DNA of 64,000 nt from NCBI RefSeq assembly GCF_018424605.1, contig NZ_QTKT01000003.1, positions 372,001-436,000 of the forward strand, written 5' to 3'. The notes under the pieces were generated by a model. The model was given only the letters and a program-made list of their open reading frames with translations. It was not told the origin of the DNA and ran no database searches. The position numbers and the translations under genes were made by a program. Source of the stretch: Marinobacter lipolyticus (GTDB lineage Bacteria; Pseudomonadota; Gammaproteobacteria; Pseudomonadales; Oleiphilaceae). Position 1 is the first letter of the stretch; the number at the start of each line of letters is the position of its first letter. Below, one piece after another: positions 40,897 to 49,432 of this stretch.

Positions 40897-42131
40897 GACC
40901 GTTCCTCCGGGTAGCGGGCGTCGGCCTGGTTGTGACGGTTTAGCCAGGCTCTGACCTCGGCTACCAGGGTTCCCTCCTCCGCCGCTATTGCGGCGCGCAG
41001 TAACAGGCGGGTGTCCAGCGGTTCGCGCTGGTCCTGCCAGTTGCGTTGGGCGTAGGAGAGCGCGGTATCCGTGTCCCCGGCGATGTCCAATGCATAGCGG
41101 GCGAGATCCCGCTGGTGCAGCAGATTGCCGCGCCAGCGCGCTTCACGAAAGCGCTCTTCCAGCCGGGCGGCCAGCCGGTCACCTTCGGCATGTCCGAGCT
41201 GCTTCATGGCGATGGCACGGATAACGGCGAGAGAATCGACCTGCTCGTACTGATCGGTCAGCGTCACCACACTCCGGGCGTTGCCCTGCTCCAGCAGCCA
41301 GTCAGCCAGCTGGGTGCGGGTGTAGAGGTCATCCGGAGCCAGCGTCAGTACGCGGCGCCAGTGTTGCTCGGCCTCGGGTTTGCCGAGCTGGGCCGCGATG
41401 TCGGCGAGGGTGCCTTCGGCCCATAACAGGCTGGTGATATCTTGTTCGGAAGCGCGCCTTGTCAGGGTTTTCAGGGTTTCATAGGCGTCGTTGGGATTGC
41501 CGGTACGGGCGTCCACCTGAGCCATACAGCTGGCCGCTATGAGCCCGGGTAACGCAGTGGCGAGGTGCTCGCAATGCCCCCGGGCGGCGGCGTATCGGCC
41601 CTGCACCAGTTCGAGGTTGGCCAGCGTCAGCCGGGCCTGGGATACCTGTGCCTGATCGACCGATTGGTCTATGACCTGTGTCAGTTGCGCGCGCGCGGGC
41701 TCGAAGCGGTGCAGGCTCTGGTCCAGCGTGGCGCTGAGGATGCGCAGGCGGTCGGTCATCCGTTCGTCAGGCCAGCCCTCGATGAGTGCCTGGCCATAAC
41801 CCAGATACCGCGGATCACCTTCTGCCCGTGCCCGTGTGAGATAGGCCTGTACCCGGTCTGCGGCAGTCGTGGCGTTCACTGGCGGGGTGTCCGCACTCAC
41901 CTCGGTTGGCAGTGTGATCAGTATTTCCTGGTCGGAATAGTCCGTTTCAATCGCTGTGGGCGCAGCCAGTGCCGTTTCCACTGTCAGCGCGATAATCAGT
42001 GCTGCGATGGAAAAAGCCCTGCGCCGTAGCGCAGGGTGAAAGGCCGTCAGTCCGGGATCGGAGGCGAACTGACGGCAGTGCCCACAGGCGTTAAAACAGG
42101 TCGTCGAACGCCTGTTCGTTGTCCTGATCAT
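40893..42131 (-). CDS. TPR-containing exported or membrane-anchored protein
   Basis: About 412 residues from ATG at 42131 (GTGGAG ten bases upstream), with its first 41 bases overlapping the lipoprotein gene. A hydrophobic segment near residues 36-58 (RRAFSIAALIIALTVETALA) is followed by helical repeats of TPR type (RILSATLDQSLHRFEPARAQL; LTLANLELVQGRYAAARGHCE; HWRRVLTLAPDDLYTRTQLAD). It presumably scaffolds periplasmic partners. There is no ATG, GTG or TTG nearer the hydrophobic segment, so the start is awkward. A strong terminator-like hairpin falls inside this N-terminal coding stretch. It lies between the lipoprotein and HupE-like genes. Confidence 0.72.
   Translation of the reverse strand: MIRTTNRRSTTCFNACGHCRQFASDPGLTAFHPALRRRAFSIAALIIALTVETALAAPTAIETDYSDQEILITLPTEVSADTPPVNATTAADRVQAYLTRARAEGDPRYLGYGQALIEGWPDERMTDRLRILSATLDQSLHRFEPARAQLTQVIDQSVDQAQVSQARLTLANLELVQGRYAAARGHCEHLATALPGLIAASCMAQVDARTGNPNDAYETLKTLTRRASEQDITSLLWAEGTLADIAAQLGKPEAEQHWRRVLTLAPDDLYTRTQLADWLLEQGNARSVVTLTDQYEQVDSLAVIRAIAMKQLGHAEGDRLAARLEERFREARWRGNLLHQRDLARYALDIAGDTDTALSYAQRNWQDQREPLDTRLLLRAAIAAEEGTLVAEVRAWLNRHNQADARYPEERS
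42011..42036 (-). terminator. Terminator-like hairpin between the lipoprotein and the TPR body
   Basis: The minus strand has CCCTGCGC-TACG-GCGCAGGG (42017-42036), a perfect 8 bp stem with a tetraloop, followed by CTTTTT. It lies 55 bases after the lipoprotein stop and inside the N-terminal coding part of the TPR gene. Confidence 0.75.
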
Positions 42132-42324
42132 TGAAGCTGAACTCCACTTGGTTGATGTTGACTGCTTCGCGGTCATTCCCGGTATTGTCAATTTCATTTT
42201 TCACGAACGTGGTGAAATCGACCGCCAGCTCCGGCGACAGGTCCGGAGCCCGGCTGCTGGAGCTGTCCGAACAGCCCGCCAATACCAGCGCAGCAAACAG
42301 GGTGATTCCGATGCGGAATGTCAT
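42091..42324 (-). CDS. Small lipoprotein
   Basis: 77 residues. The signal peptide ends in a lipobox (LFAALVLAGCSDSSSS), so the mature protein starts at Cys18 with a serine-rich linker, suited to outer-membrane sorting (Ser at +2). The remaining 50 residues are acidic (VNINQVEFSFNDQDNEQAFDDLF) and match no family I know. It follows the DUF4331 gene by 12 bp and should be cotranscribed and work with it in the envelope. Confidence 0.8.
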   Translation of the reverse strand: MTFRIGITLFAALVLAGCSDSSSSRAPDLSPELAVDFTTFVKNEIDNTGNDREAVNINQVEFSFNDQDNEQAFDDLF

Positions 42325-42336
42325 GGTCGTGCTCCC

Positions 42337-43794
42337 TTAGATGCTGTTGGGTGAACCGGCGATCGGCGTCGCGAGGTATGGGAACACTTCCTGCAGTTCC
42401 GTCGGATCGAGCTGAACGCCATCGGTCAGCGGCGCGTCCTTGTTCGGCGCATCTGTCGTCAGGGCGCCCATGACTACGCGCAACGCAATATCGACGGTGT
42501 CATCCACCGGGCGACGACCATTGGGGAAGCCGGCGTTGTCCATGCCCAGGACACCCAGATCATTCTGTGCTCCCGCCGCAGTTGCTGGGATGCTGGGGTT
42601 AAGCCTCAGCATTTCCGAAGCGGTAACGCCTTCGGGGCCGTTCACGTCTGGTACGCCGGTCAGGAAAGCGGTGACCAGATCGTTTCTCGGCGTTGCGGGC
42701 GCCACAGCCGTCCCGGCGAACAGGATCTCCAGCAGGGCTGGCAGGGTCGGATTGGTCACGTAAGTGGCAAACTGGCCGTCGTCCTTGGGTTCGCTGGCGT
42801 TAAAGCGATCCTTGTCTTTCAGACCAATCACCACCTCGTTGACCAGCGGCATGCCCAGCCGTGAGACCTGGGTGTAGGCGCCGCCCTCGACCGTCGCGCC
42901 TTTGCCATCCGCAGCGGGAGCCGGGTTCAGCACGCGGGCCTGGCGAACGCTGGCGGTGGTCCATCCACCAATGACCGGATCGCCGGAGGCAGTCTGGGCA
43001 CTGCCGGTCAGGCAGGCGGTGGGTACTTCCAGCGCAAAGGAAGTGGTGTTTTTATCCGCCAGATCTCCGGCGCCCTCACCGTCGCGCGCGCCCAGGGGGT
43101 TGGTGTTCACCAGATCGAAGATCTCGCCAAGGTTGACGGCAAACGCTTCCTTGCGCTGGCCCACGAAGACCTTGCCATTCGTGCCGCAGCCCGGAATTGC
43201 AATGTCGAAGACATGCTGGTTGGCATAGGCTTCGTAGTCTGCAAACGACTTGCCGCCAATGTTGTCCAGCGGCTTGGCAAAGGTTTCCATGCCGGTGGTG
43301 GCGTTGGTCGCGGTCTGTCGCGTGCCGGTGCGACGGTCACCGCGAATCACTGTCACCGTGTATTCCTGACGCATCTGGACATTGGCGTTGTCCGTGGCGT
43401 CGCCAATGTTTTTCAGGGGCACGGAAACCATCTCCCCGCCGATATCCAGCTGAATGTCGTTCATCACGTCCTGCATCTGGAACTGGAAGGTGATGTCTTC
43501 CCGGGCGTTACCGGAATTATCGATGTGGATCTCGTAGATGGCGTCTTCGTCCAGATCGAAGTAGTTCGGGCCGCCATAGGCATCCTGAAGCGGCAGGTAG
43601 TTGGCGATCAGAGTTGTGAAGCTGTCCCTGCCACTCTCGTAGCTGCGGAACATGTAGAAGTCGGTGCCGTCCACCTTGGGCACTTCGGTGATGAACGGCG
43701 CTTCCCGGTGGCTGGAGGCCGATGCCGTACCTGCGGTCAGACAGATTCCGGCGATCGTTAGGGCGAGGCCGGAGCGTTTTATTACTGTGTTCAT
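42337..43794 (-). CDS. Exported DUF4331-family protein
   Basis: About 485 residues from ATG at 43794 (GAGGAACAGGG upstream). A signal peptide (SGLALTIAGICLTAGTASA) is followed by SSHREAPFITEVPKVDGTDFYMF, the opening motif of DUF4331 proteins. The later NPLGARDGEGAGD and ALEVPTACLTG are also typical. The function is unknown; the protein is predicted to be periplasmic or surface exposed. It heads a gene set (lipoprotein, TPR, HupE-like) and is divergent from an ECF sigma factor gene, which probably controls it. Confidence 0.88.
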   Translation of the reverse strand: MNTVIKRSGLALTIAGICLTAGTASASSHREAPFITEVPKVDGTDFYMFRSYESGRDSFTTLIANYLPLQDAYGGPNYFDLDEDAIYEIHIDNSGNAREDITFQFQMQDVMNDIQLDIGGEMVSVPLKNIGDATDNANVQMRQEYTVTVIRGDRRTGTRQTATNATTGMETFAKPLDNIGGKSFADYEAYANQHVFDIAIPGCGTNGKVFVGQRKEAFAVNLGEIFDLVNTNPLGARDGEGAGDLADKNTTSFALEVPTACLTGSAQTASGDPVIGGWTTASVRQARVLNPAPAADGKGATVEGGAYTQVSRLGMPLVNEVVIGLKDKDRFNASEPKDDGQFATYVTNPTLPALLEILFAGTAVAPATPRNDLVTAFLTGVPDVNGPEGVTASEMLRLNPSIPATAAGAQNDLGVLGMDNAGFPNGRRPVDDTVDIALRVVMGALTTDAPNKDAPLTDGVQLDPTELQEVFPYLATPIAGSPNSI

Positions 43795-43975
43795 TCCCTG
43801 TTCCTCATCTGATGTTTGATGTTGTATTGGGAGAAACGGAGCGGGCTGGCGAAAAGATGCAGGGTTCGAAAAAAATTTCTCTGGCGGATTTTTCCAGTTG
43901 CGGGTGCAACCTGATGGCCTTCCCACGCGTACTGGAAACAGGAGAGGTACTAGCTGAAGACGGAGTCAACAAACA

Positions 43976-44533
43976 ATGACAACCAGTGACGCGAACCAGG
44001 ACGAGCTGATGAAGCTGCTTGTTTCGGTTGCCAGAAGCGACCGCCACGCCTTCCAGACGTTATACAACAGGATGTCCGCCCGGATGTTCGGATTGTGTTT
44101 CAAACTGGCAGGGCAGCAGGAGCTGGCCGAAGAAGCGCTTCAGGATGCTTTTGTGCAGATCTGGCATCACGCCTGCGAATACCACAGTGACCGGGGATCG
44201 CCACTGAGCTGGATGTTGACCATCGCGCGGTATCGCACACTTGACCTGATGCGGGCGAGGACGGTACGCCGTACCGGCGGTGAAGAGTATCTGGAACACC
44301 TCGAGGATCAACGTGGCGGACCTCTTGATGCGGAACTGCGCAGTGCCGGTGCGGCGCAGTTGACCGGTTGTTTTGGCGAACTGAGTGACTCGCAACGGGA
44401 CAGTATCCTGCTTTCGTACTACCGTGGCTTCACTCACGATGAGTTGGCGCAGGCGTTGAGTTCCCCGGTCGGCAGCGTCAAGAGCTGGATTCGCCGGGGA
44501 CTGATGGCGTTGAAGAGGTGTCTGGAAAGATGA
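43976..44533 (+). CDS. ECF-type RNA polymerase sigma factor
   Basis: 185 residues from ATG at 43976 (GGAG ten bases upstream). Region 2 (FQTLYNRMSARMFGLCFKLAGQQELAEEALQDAFVQIWHHA, then SPLSWMLTIARYRTLDLMRAR) and region 4 (SDSQRDSILLSYYRGFTHDELAQALSSPVGSVKSWIRRGL) are both clear. Regions 1 and 3 are absent, as in ECF factors. It resembles the RskA-linked SigK-like type. Its stop overlaps the anti-sigma start (ATGA), giving coupled translation. The divergent DUF4331 set is the likely regulon. Confidence 0.93.
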   Translation: MTTSDANQDELMKLLVSVARSDRHAFQTLYNRMSARMFGLCFKLAGQQELAEEALQDAFVQIWHHACEYHSDRGSPLSWMLTIARYRTLDLMRARTVRRTGGEEYLEHLEDQRGGPLDAELRSAGAAQLTGCFGELSDSQRDSILLSYYRGFTHDELAQALSSPVGSVKSWIRRGLMALKRCLER

Positions 44534-45222
44534 GAAAAACGCCGGAACGCATAGAAAGCCTGGCGGCCGAATACGTGCTGGGATCATTGAAAGGCAAAGC
44601 AAGGCAACGCTTTGAGCGCTGGATGATGGAGTCGGTACGGGTTCGTCAGGAAGTCTGGTATTGGGAAGAAAAGCTTGGTCAGCTTGGCGATCAAGTGCCC
44701 GATCGTATTCCCCCCGGCTCGGTCTGGCGGGGGATTGAACGACGGCTTTGGCCCCCGGGGGAGCCGGCAGCCACGAAAACGAAGTCGGGACGACTCTGGC
44801 CGGCGTGGAGTCTGGTTGCCACGGCGGCGGCTCTGGTGCTGTCGTTGATGCTGGTCCAGCAGCCGGCGTATACGCCAGACACACGGCTTTCCGGCGCTAT
44901 CGTTCAGGCGGGTGTCGGCGAGCCCTTGTGGCTGGTCGACGAGTCCGGTGGTGAAGGACGCCTGCGACTGCGCTCTGTGGCCGCGATGTCCGCTGCGGCG
45001 GGAAAGGATTATGAGTTATGGATCGTGCCGGACAATGGCAACCCATTATCTCTGGGCGTGATACCAGTCGGGGATGTGCATCAGGTGGAGCTTACGGACC
45101 AGGCCCGCCAGTCCCTGGGCCGGAGCCGCACGCTGGCCATCAGTCTGGAGCCGGGAGGCGGTTCGCCCACCGGACAGCCGACTGGTCCGATACTGCACGT
45201 GACCAAACTTTACGAGCTGTGA
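44530..45222 (+). CDS. Membrane anti-sigma factor, RskA/anti-sigma-K type
   Basis: 230 residues from ATG at 44530, overlapping the sigma gene by 4 bp. The N-terminal cytosolic part (ERIESLAAEYVLGSLKGKARQRFERWMM) is the anti-sigma helix bundle that masks the sigma factor. One helix follows (LVATAAALVLSLMLVQQPAY), then a periplasmic RskA-like domain (AAAGKDYELWIVPDNGNPLSLGVI). No cysteine/histidine zinc motif is present, so it is not a ZAS-type anti-sigma factor. It probably releases the sigma factor after proteolysis or an envelope signal. Confidence 0.9.
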   Translation: MRKTPERIESLAAEYVLGSLKGKARQRFERWMMESVRVRQEVWYWEEKLGQLGDQVPDRIPPGSVWRGIERRLWPPGEPAATKTKSGRLWPAWSLVATAAALVLSLMLVQQPAYTPDTRLSGAIVQAGVGEPLWLVDESGGEGRLRLRSVAAMSAAAGKDYELWIVPDNGNPLSLGVIPVGDVHQVELTDQARQSLGRSRTLAISLEPGGGSPTGQPTGPILHVTKLYEL

Positions 45223-45240
45223 GGCTGTGCCGGGCCGGCG

Positions 45241-46662
45241 TCAGTTTGCCGCCAGCAGCGTAATGCACAACTGGGCGTTCTGGACGAAGTGTCCGAACGC
45301 CGTCAGTTGTTCCTCGGAAGGGACATAGTCAGCGGCCGCGTTGTCGGCGTAGAACAGGCCCACCAGCCGTCCTTTTGCGGTCAGCGGGCCGATCAGGGCC
45401 GGAACCTTGCCCAGCCAGCGGTCGTAGGGTACGCCCTCTTCCACCGGCCGTGGTTCGTAGATGACGCAACTGGCGTGGGGCAGCAGGCGCCCGAGCGGCC
45501 CGGTGCCGTCCCTGGAAATCACGAAGTCCTCCCGCCAGGTCTCTGTGCCGCGACCGCCGACTTTGCGGGGAATCAGATTGTGACCGGTTTTATCCCCCAT
45601 CAGTAGTGCTACCCGTTGCATGCCAATGGCCCGGTGCGTGCCCTCAATCACCAGCTGGCACACCTCGTTCAGGTCCGGTTTGTCGGTGAGGCTGACGGTC
45701 AGGTCCCGCAGGATCTGCAGTTGCAGATTCGGGTCAATATCCGGCGCGCGCCCGGCGCGGCCGCCGCTGCCGTCCTGGCTCCCGGGCATCAGCGCGGTTA
45801 CCTGTGGGATGCCAAGCGAAACCGCCACCTTGGCCGCTTCCTGGGCATTCACCTTGAGCTGATCGCGCACCGCCGCCGGGGTCTGGTCGGTGTCCTTGCC
45901 CAGCTGTTCCAAGACCTTGTCCATCTCGGCCCCGCGCCAGCCTTTCTCTGACAGCGTGGCCATTTCCACCGAATGGCGCACCAGGCTGGCCGCCATGGAG
46001 TTGGCCTGGCCCGGGGCCACCACGTCCTTGATGAACGGCCCCAGCGCCCAGGCGTCGACCAGGCCGCGGGTGATCTCGGTGAAGGTGGTATGCAATACGG
46101 CTTTCTGCGCCTCGACCGGCGGTTCCTCCAGGCGCAGCCGCTGCTCCAGCTCGTGAGCCTGTTCGGTGTCGCAGGACCAGAACGCCAGCTCGCCAATGTT
46201 CATCAGCAGGGCGCCGATAAATACCTCTTCCAGAGCATGGTCGTTGCGCTTGGGCATCAGGCAGCGGGCCTGAACTGCGGAATGGATGGCGCGGGCCAGG
46301 CAGCGCAGCAGGTGCGGGCGATCATTGCGCTGCAGCAGTGTGTCGACCAGCAGCGACGATATCGCCATGGATTTCACCGAATCGAAGCCGATCAGGGTAA
46401 TGGCACGGCTGACGGTACTGACCTGGGTACGGGTCTGGTTGTAGAACACCGTGTTGGACAGCCGCAGTACCTGGGAGGTCAGCTGGGCATCGTTGAGAAT
46501 GACGTTGGCCAGCTCGTTGACCGTGCTGTTGGTGCTGTCGGTCAGCTCATTGATGCGCTTCAGGGTATTGGCCAATACCGGAAGCTCGACCTTGCTGAGG
46601 TAGGTTACCCATGCCTGGGTGGAATTCATCCTTGAGGGCGGTGTCTCGTTTGTTGTGGTCAC
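45241..46662 (-). CDS. HDOD-domain signalling protein with C-terminal GAF-like region
   Basis: 473 residues. The HDOD domain lies at about 25-215 (KVELPVLANTLKRINELTD; VILNDAQLTSQVLRLSNTVFYN; AITLIGFDSVKSMAIS; AVLHTTFTEITRGLVDAW). This catalytically inactive HD relative is common in environmental sensing proteins. The C-terminal 180 residues (LQILRDLTVSLTDKPDLNEVCQLVIEGTHRAIGMQRVALLM) are GAF-like. The GTG at 46662 has GAGG about ten bases upstream; ATG at 46629 is an alternative. It is convergent with the anti-sigma gene and divergent from metN. Confidence 0.85.
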   Translation of the reverse strand: MTTTNETPPSRMNSTQAWVTYLSKVELPVLANTLKRINELTDSTNSTVNELANVILNDAQLTSQVLRLSNTVFYNQTRTQVSTVSRAITLIGFDSVKSMAISSLLVDTLLQRNDRPHLLRCLARAIHSAVQARCLMPKRNDHALEEVFIGALLMNIGELAFWSCDTEQAHELEQRLRLEEPPVEAQKAVLHTTFTEITRGLVDAWALGPFIKDVVAPGQANSMAASLVRHSVEMATLSEKGWRGAEMDKVLEQLGKDTDQTPAAVRDQLKVNAQEAAKVAVSLGIPQVTALMPGSQDGSGGRAGRAPDIDPNLQLQILRDLTVSLTDKPDLNEVCQLVIEGTHRAIGMQRVALLMGDKTGHNLIPRKVGGRGTETWREDFVISRDGTGPLGRLLPHASCVIYEPRPVEEGVPYDRWLGKVPALIGPLTAKGRLVGLFYADNAAADYVPSEEQLTAFGHFVQNAQLCITLLAAN

Positions 46663-46793
46663 TGTGATCGCGCCTCGGAGTAAAGATGCTTTTATTACGA
46701 GAGTTTAGCGTAAGGGCTGCGGCAGTGTCAGGTAACAAAACGTGTACGGGCATGTACCAAGCGTGCAGATTCGGGTTTGGCCCGCGAATCGGC

Positions 46794-46865
46794 TATAATC
46801 GCCGGTTTTAACGCGGCACCGTCGGGCTGTCGGCTGAACGCCGGCCTGTGGCTGGCGAGGTGCCG
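46794..46865 (+). promoter_or_regulatory. metN promoter -10 and structured leader
   Basis: TATAAT at 46794-46799 is a perfect -10 box; a convincing -35 box was not found. The leader then contains CGGCACC (46814-46820) and GGTGCCG (46859-46865), which can pair into a 7 bp stem enclosing 38 GC-rich bases. The structure does not match any SAM riboswitch that I can recognise, and no MetJ box was seen. Confidence 0.45.
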
Positions 46866-46889
46866 GCAGAATGCTTAAAAGGCTGATTC

Positions 46890-47897
46890 GTGATTGTATT
46901 TGACCAGGTACAGAAGTCATACCAGGTAGGCGGGCGGGCGATTCCTGCCTTGCACCCCACCAGTATGACCATCGAAACCGGTGAGGTGTTCGGCATCGTC
47001 GGTCACTCCGGGGCGGGAAAATCCACTCTGGTGCGTCTTATTAACCTGCTGGAACCACCCACCGGTGGCCGTATTCTTGTCGACGACGAGAACATCACCG
47101 ACTACGACGCCGCCGAATTGCGGGCCTTCCGTCGCAAGGTCGGCATGATTTTCCAGCATTTCAATCTGCTGTCCTCGAAAACGGTCGCCGACAACATCGC
47201 CTTTCCGATGAAACTGGCGGGCATCTACACGCGCAGTGAGATTCGCGAGCGGGTGGAGGAATTGCTGGCGCGGGTGAGTCTCAGCGATCACGCCAATAAA
47301 TATCCGTCGCAGCTTTCCGGCGGACAGAAGCAGCGGGTGGGCATTGCCCGGGCGCTGGCCTGTCGCCCCACCATCCTGTTGTGCGACGAAGCCACCAGCG
47401 CCCTTGACCCCCAGACCACCCAGTCGGTGTTGCGCCTGCTGGCAGACATCAACCGCGAACTGGGGCTGACCATTGTGCTGATTACCCACGAAATGGACGT
47501 GGTGCGCCGGGTCTGCGACCGGGTGGCGGTGATGGACGCCGGTGAAGTGGTGGAGATGGGCGCGGTCAGCGATGTGTTTCTGCATCCGCAACACCCCACC
47601 ACCCGGGATTTCGTGTTCGAAAGCGAGAGCATTGACCGGGACGAGCTGCAGGAAGACCTGCAGAAGGCCAACGGCCGCATCCTGCGCCTGACCTTCCGCG
47701 GCGAGTCCACCTACAAGCCGTTGCTGGGCAGTGTGGCGCGGGAATCCGGTGTTGATTTCAGCATCCTTTCCGGGCGCATCGACCACATCAAGGATACGCC
47801 CTACGGCCAGCTGACCCTCTCGCTGGTCGGCGGTGACCTGGACGTGGCGATGAACGCGCTGGAAGCCGCGGATGTTCACGTAGAGGTGGTGCGCTGA
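46890..47897 (+). CDS. metN: Methionine ABC transporter, ATP-binding protein
   Basis: 335 residues from GTG at 46890 (AAAAGG seven bases upstream). Walker A is GHSGAGKST, the signature is [16 protein letters not shown], Walker B is [16 protein letters not shown], and the H-loop [18 protein letters not shown] is present. The C-terminal NIL domain (about 255-335, [23 protein letters not shown]) binds methionine and inhibits transport when internal methionine is high. It energises D/L-methionine uptake with MetI and MetQ, and is the first gene of the metNIQ operon. Confidence 0.96.
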   Translation: MIVFDQVQKSYQVGGRAIPALHPTSMTIETGEVFGIVGHSGAGKSTLVRLINLLEPPTGGRILVDDENITDYDAAELRAFRRKVGMIFQHFNLLSSKTVADNIAFPMKLAGIYTRSEIRERVEELLARVSLSDHANKYPSQLSGGQKQRVGIARALACRPTILLCDEATSALDPQTTQSVLRLLADINRELGLTIVLITHEMDVVRRVCDRVAVMDAGEVVEMGAVSDVFLHPQHPTTRDFVFESESIDRDELQEDLQKANGRILRLTFRGESTYKPLLGSVARESGVDFSILSGRIDHIKDTPYGQLTLSLVGGDLDVAMNALEAADVHVEVVR

Positions 47898-48562
47898 TGG
47901 AAGCTTTACTGAGTAACGTCGACTGGTCGGAAATCGGCATCGCCAGCTGGGACACGCTGGTGATGGTGGGCATGTCGCTGCTGTTCAGTGTGCTGATCGG
48001 CCTGCCGATCGGCGTGCTGCTGTTCCTGTTCGGCAAACGTCAGCTGCTCGAGCAGCCGGCGGCCTATGCGGTGCTGTCGTTCGTGGTGAACGTGCTGCGG
48101 TCGGTGCCGTTCATTATCCTGCTGATCGTGATGATTCCGTTTACCGTCATGCTCATCGGTACCTCCCTCGGCGTTGCCGGGGCCATTCCGCCGCTGGTGG
48201 CCGGCGGCGCGCCGTTTTTCGCGCGGCTGGTGGAAACCTCATTGCGGGAGGTCGACCGCGGCATCATTGAGGCCACCCAGGCCATGGGTGCGAACGTGCG
48301 GCAGATCATTTTCGGGGCCTTGCTCCCGGAGGCGTTGCCGGGCATTATCGCCGGCATTACGGTGACGGCGATTACGCTGGTGTCCTACGCCGCCATGTCC
48401 GGTGTTATCGGTGGCGGTGGCCTGGGTGATCTGGCGATCCGTTTCGGTTATCAACGCTTCCAGACCGATGTCATGGTGATTACCGTGGCCTTGCTGGTGA
48501 TTTTTGTGCAGCTGTTACAGATGGCGGGCGACCGCCTGGTTCTGTATTTCAGCCGTAAGTAA
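47897..48562 (+). CDS. metI: Methionine ABC transporter permease
   Basis: 221 residues with five membrane helices. Its ATG shares one base with the metN stop (TGATG). The transport-domain loop is GIIEATQAMGANVRQIIFGALLPEALPGIIAGI, and SYAAMSGVIGGGGLGDLAIRFGYQRF is typical of MetI. It forms the inner-membrane channel of the methionine importer and contacts MetN through the EAA-like loop. It is the middle gene of metNIQ. Confidence 0.96.
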   Translation: MEALLSNVDWSEIGIASWDTLVMVGMSLLFSVLIGLPIGVLLFLFGKRQLLEQPAAYAVLSFVVNVLRSVPFIILLIVMIPFTVMLIGTSLGVAGAIPPLVAGGAPFFARLVETSLREVDRGIIEATQAMGANVRQIIFGALLPEALPGIIAGITVTAITLVSYAAMSGVIGGGGLGDLAIRFGYQRFQTDVMVITVALLVIFVQLLQMAGDRLVLYFSRK

Positions 48563-48583
48563 CTCAAACAGGAGTATCGACTC

Positions 48584-49366
48584 ATGAAGCTGAAGCAAAC
48601 TCTCGCGGCACTGGCTGCTGCTGCAACGTTTTCCACGGCGGTTACCGCTGAAACACTCTCTGTGGCGGCCACCCCGGTGCCCCATGCCGAGATCCTGGAA
48701 TTTGTGAAGCCGCAGCTGGCAGAGCAGGGCGTGGAGCTGGAAGTGAAGGTGTTCACCGACTACATCCAGCCGAACATTCAGGTGGATCAGAAGGGGATGG
48801 ACGCCAACTTCTTCCAGCATCAGCCGTACCTGGACGAGTTCAACGACGGCCGCGGTACCAACCTGGTGACCGTGACCGGTGTGCACGTCGAGCCGTTCGG
48901 TGCCTACTCCAGCAAGATCGATTCGCTGGATGAGCTGCAGGAAGGCGCTGTGGTGGCAATTCCCAACGACCCCACCAACGGTGGTCGCGCCCTGCTGCTG
49001 TTGCAGAAAGCCGGCCTGATTACCCTGGAAGACGAAAGCAAGATCACCGCAACCCCGCGTGACATTGCCGACAACCCGAAAGACCTGGACTTCAAGGAAC
49101 TGGAAGCCGCCACGCTGCCCCGTATCCTGAATCAGGTGGACGTGGCCCTGATCAACACCAACTACGCGCTGGAAGCCGGTCTGAACCCGTCCGAGGACGC
49201 GTTGATCATCGAGGGTTCCGAGTCACCCTACGTCAACATTCTGGTGGCACGTCCGGACAACAAGGACAGCGACGCCATGCAGAAGCTGGCGGCCGCACTC
49301 AAGTCCGACGCGGTGAAGGAGTTTATCCTCGAGAAATACGAAGGTGCCGTGGTCCCGGCGTTCTGA
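48584..49366 (+). CDS. metQ: Methionine-binding protein of ABC transporter
   Basis: 260 residues. The signal peptide is QTLAALAAAATFSTAVTA. There is no lipobox cysteine, so unlike E. coli MetQ this copy is probably a soluble periplasmic protein. Family motifs are LSVAATPVPHAEILEFVKPQL, NANFFQH-like DANFFQHQPYLDEF, GVHVEPFGAYSSKI, AIPNDPTNGGRALLLLQKAGLI and ALINTNYALEAGL. It delivers methionine to MetNI. It is the last gene of the operon, followed by a strong terminator. Confidence 0.95.
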   Translation: MKLKQTLAALAAAATFSTAVTAETLSVAATPVPHAEILEFVKPQLAEQGVELEVKVFTDYIQPNIQVDQKGMDANFFQHQPYLDEFNDGRGTNLVTVTGVHVEPFGAYSSKIDSLDELQEGAVVAIPNDPTNGGRALLLLQKAGLITLEDESKITATPRDIADNPKDLDFKELEAATLPRILNQVDVALINTNYALEAGLNPSEDALIIEGSESPYVNILVARPDNKDSDAMQKLAAALKSDAVKEFILEKYEGAVVPAF

Positions 49367-49381
49367 GCCTTCCGTTAAGAC

Positions 49382-49412
49382 AAAAAAAGCCGGGCAATCG
49401 CCCGGCTTTTTT
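49382..49412. terminator. Bidirectional intrinsic terminator after metQ
   Basis: GCCGGGC-AATC-GCCCGGC (49389-49406) with A7 before and T6 after. It serves metNIQ and the convergent peroxiredoxin gene. Confidence 0.92.
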
Positions 49413-49432
49413 ATTCCTGAAGGTGCGACAAT

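Noticed and set aside
46800-46889. SAM riboswitch for metNIQ
   Set aside because: No conserved SAM-I, SAM-II or related core motif could be identified; only a generic stem is visible.
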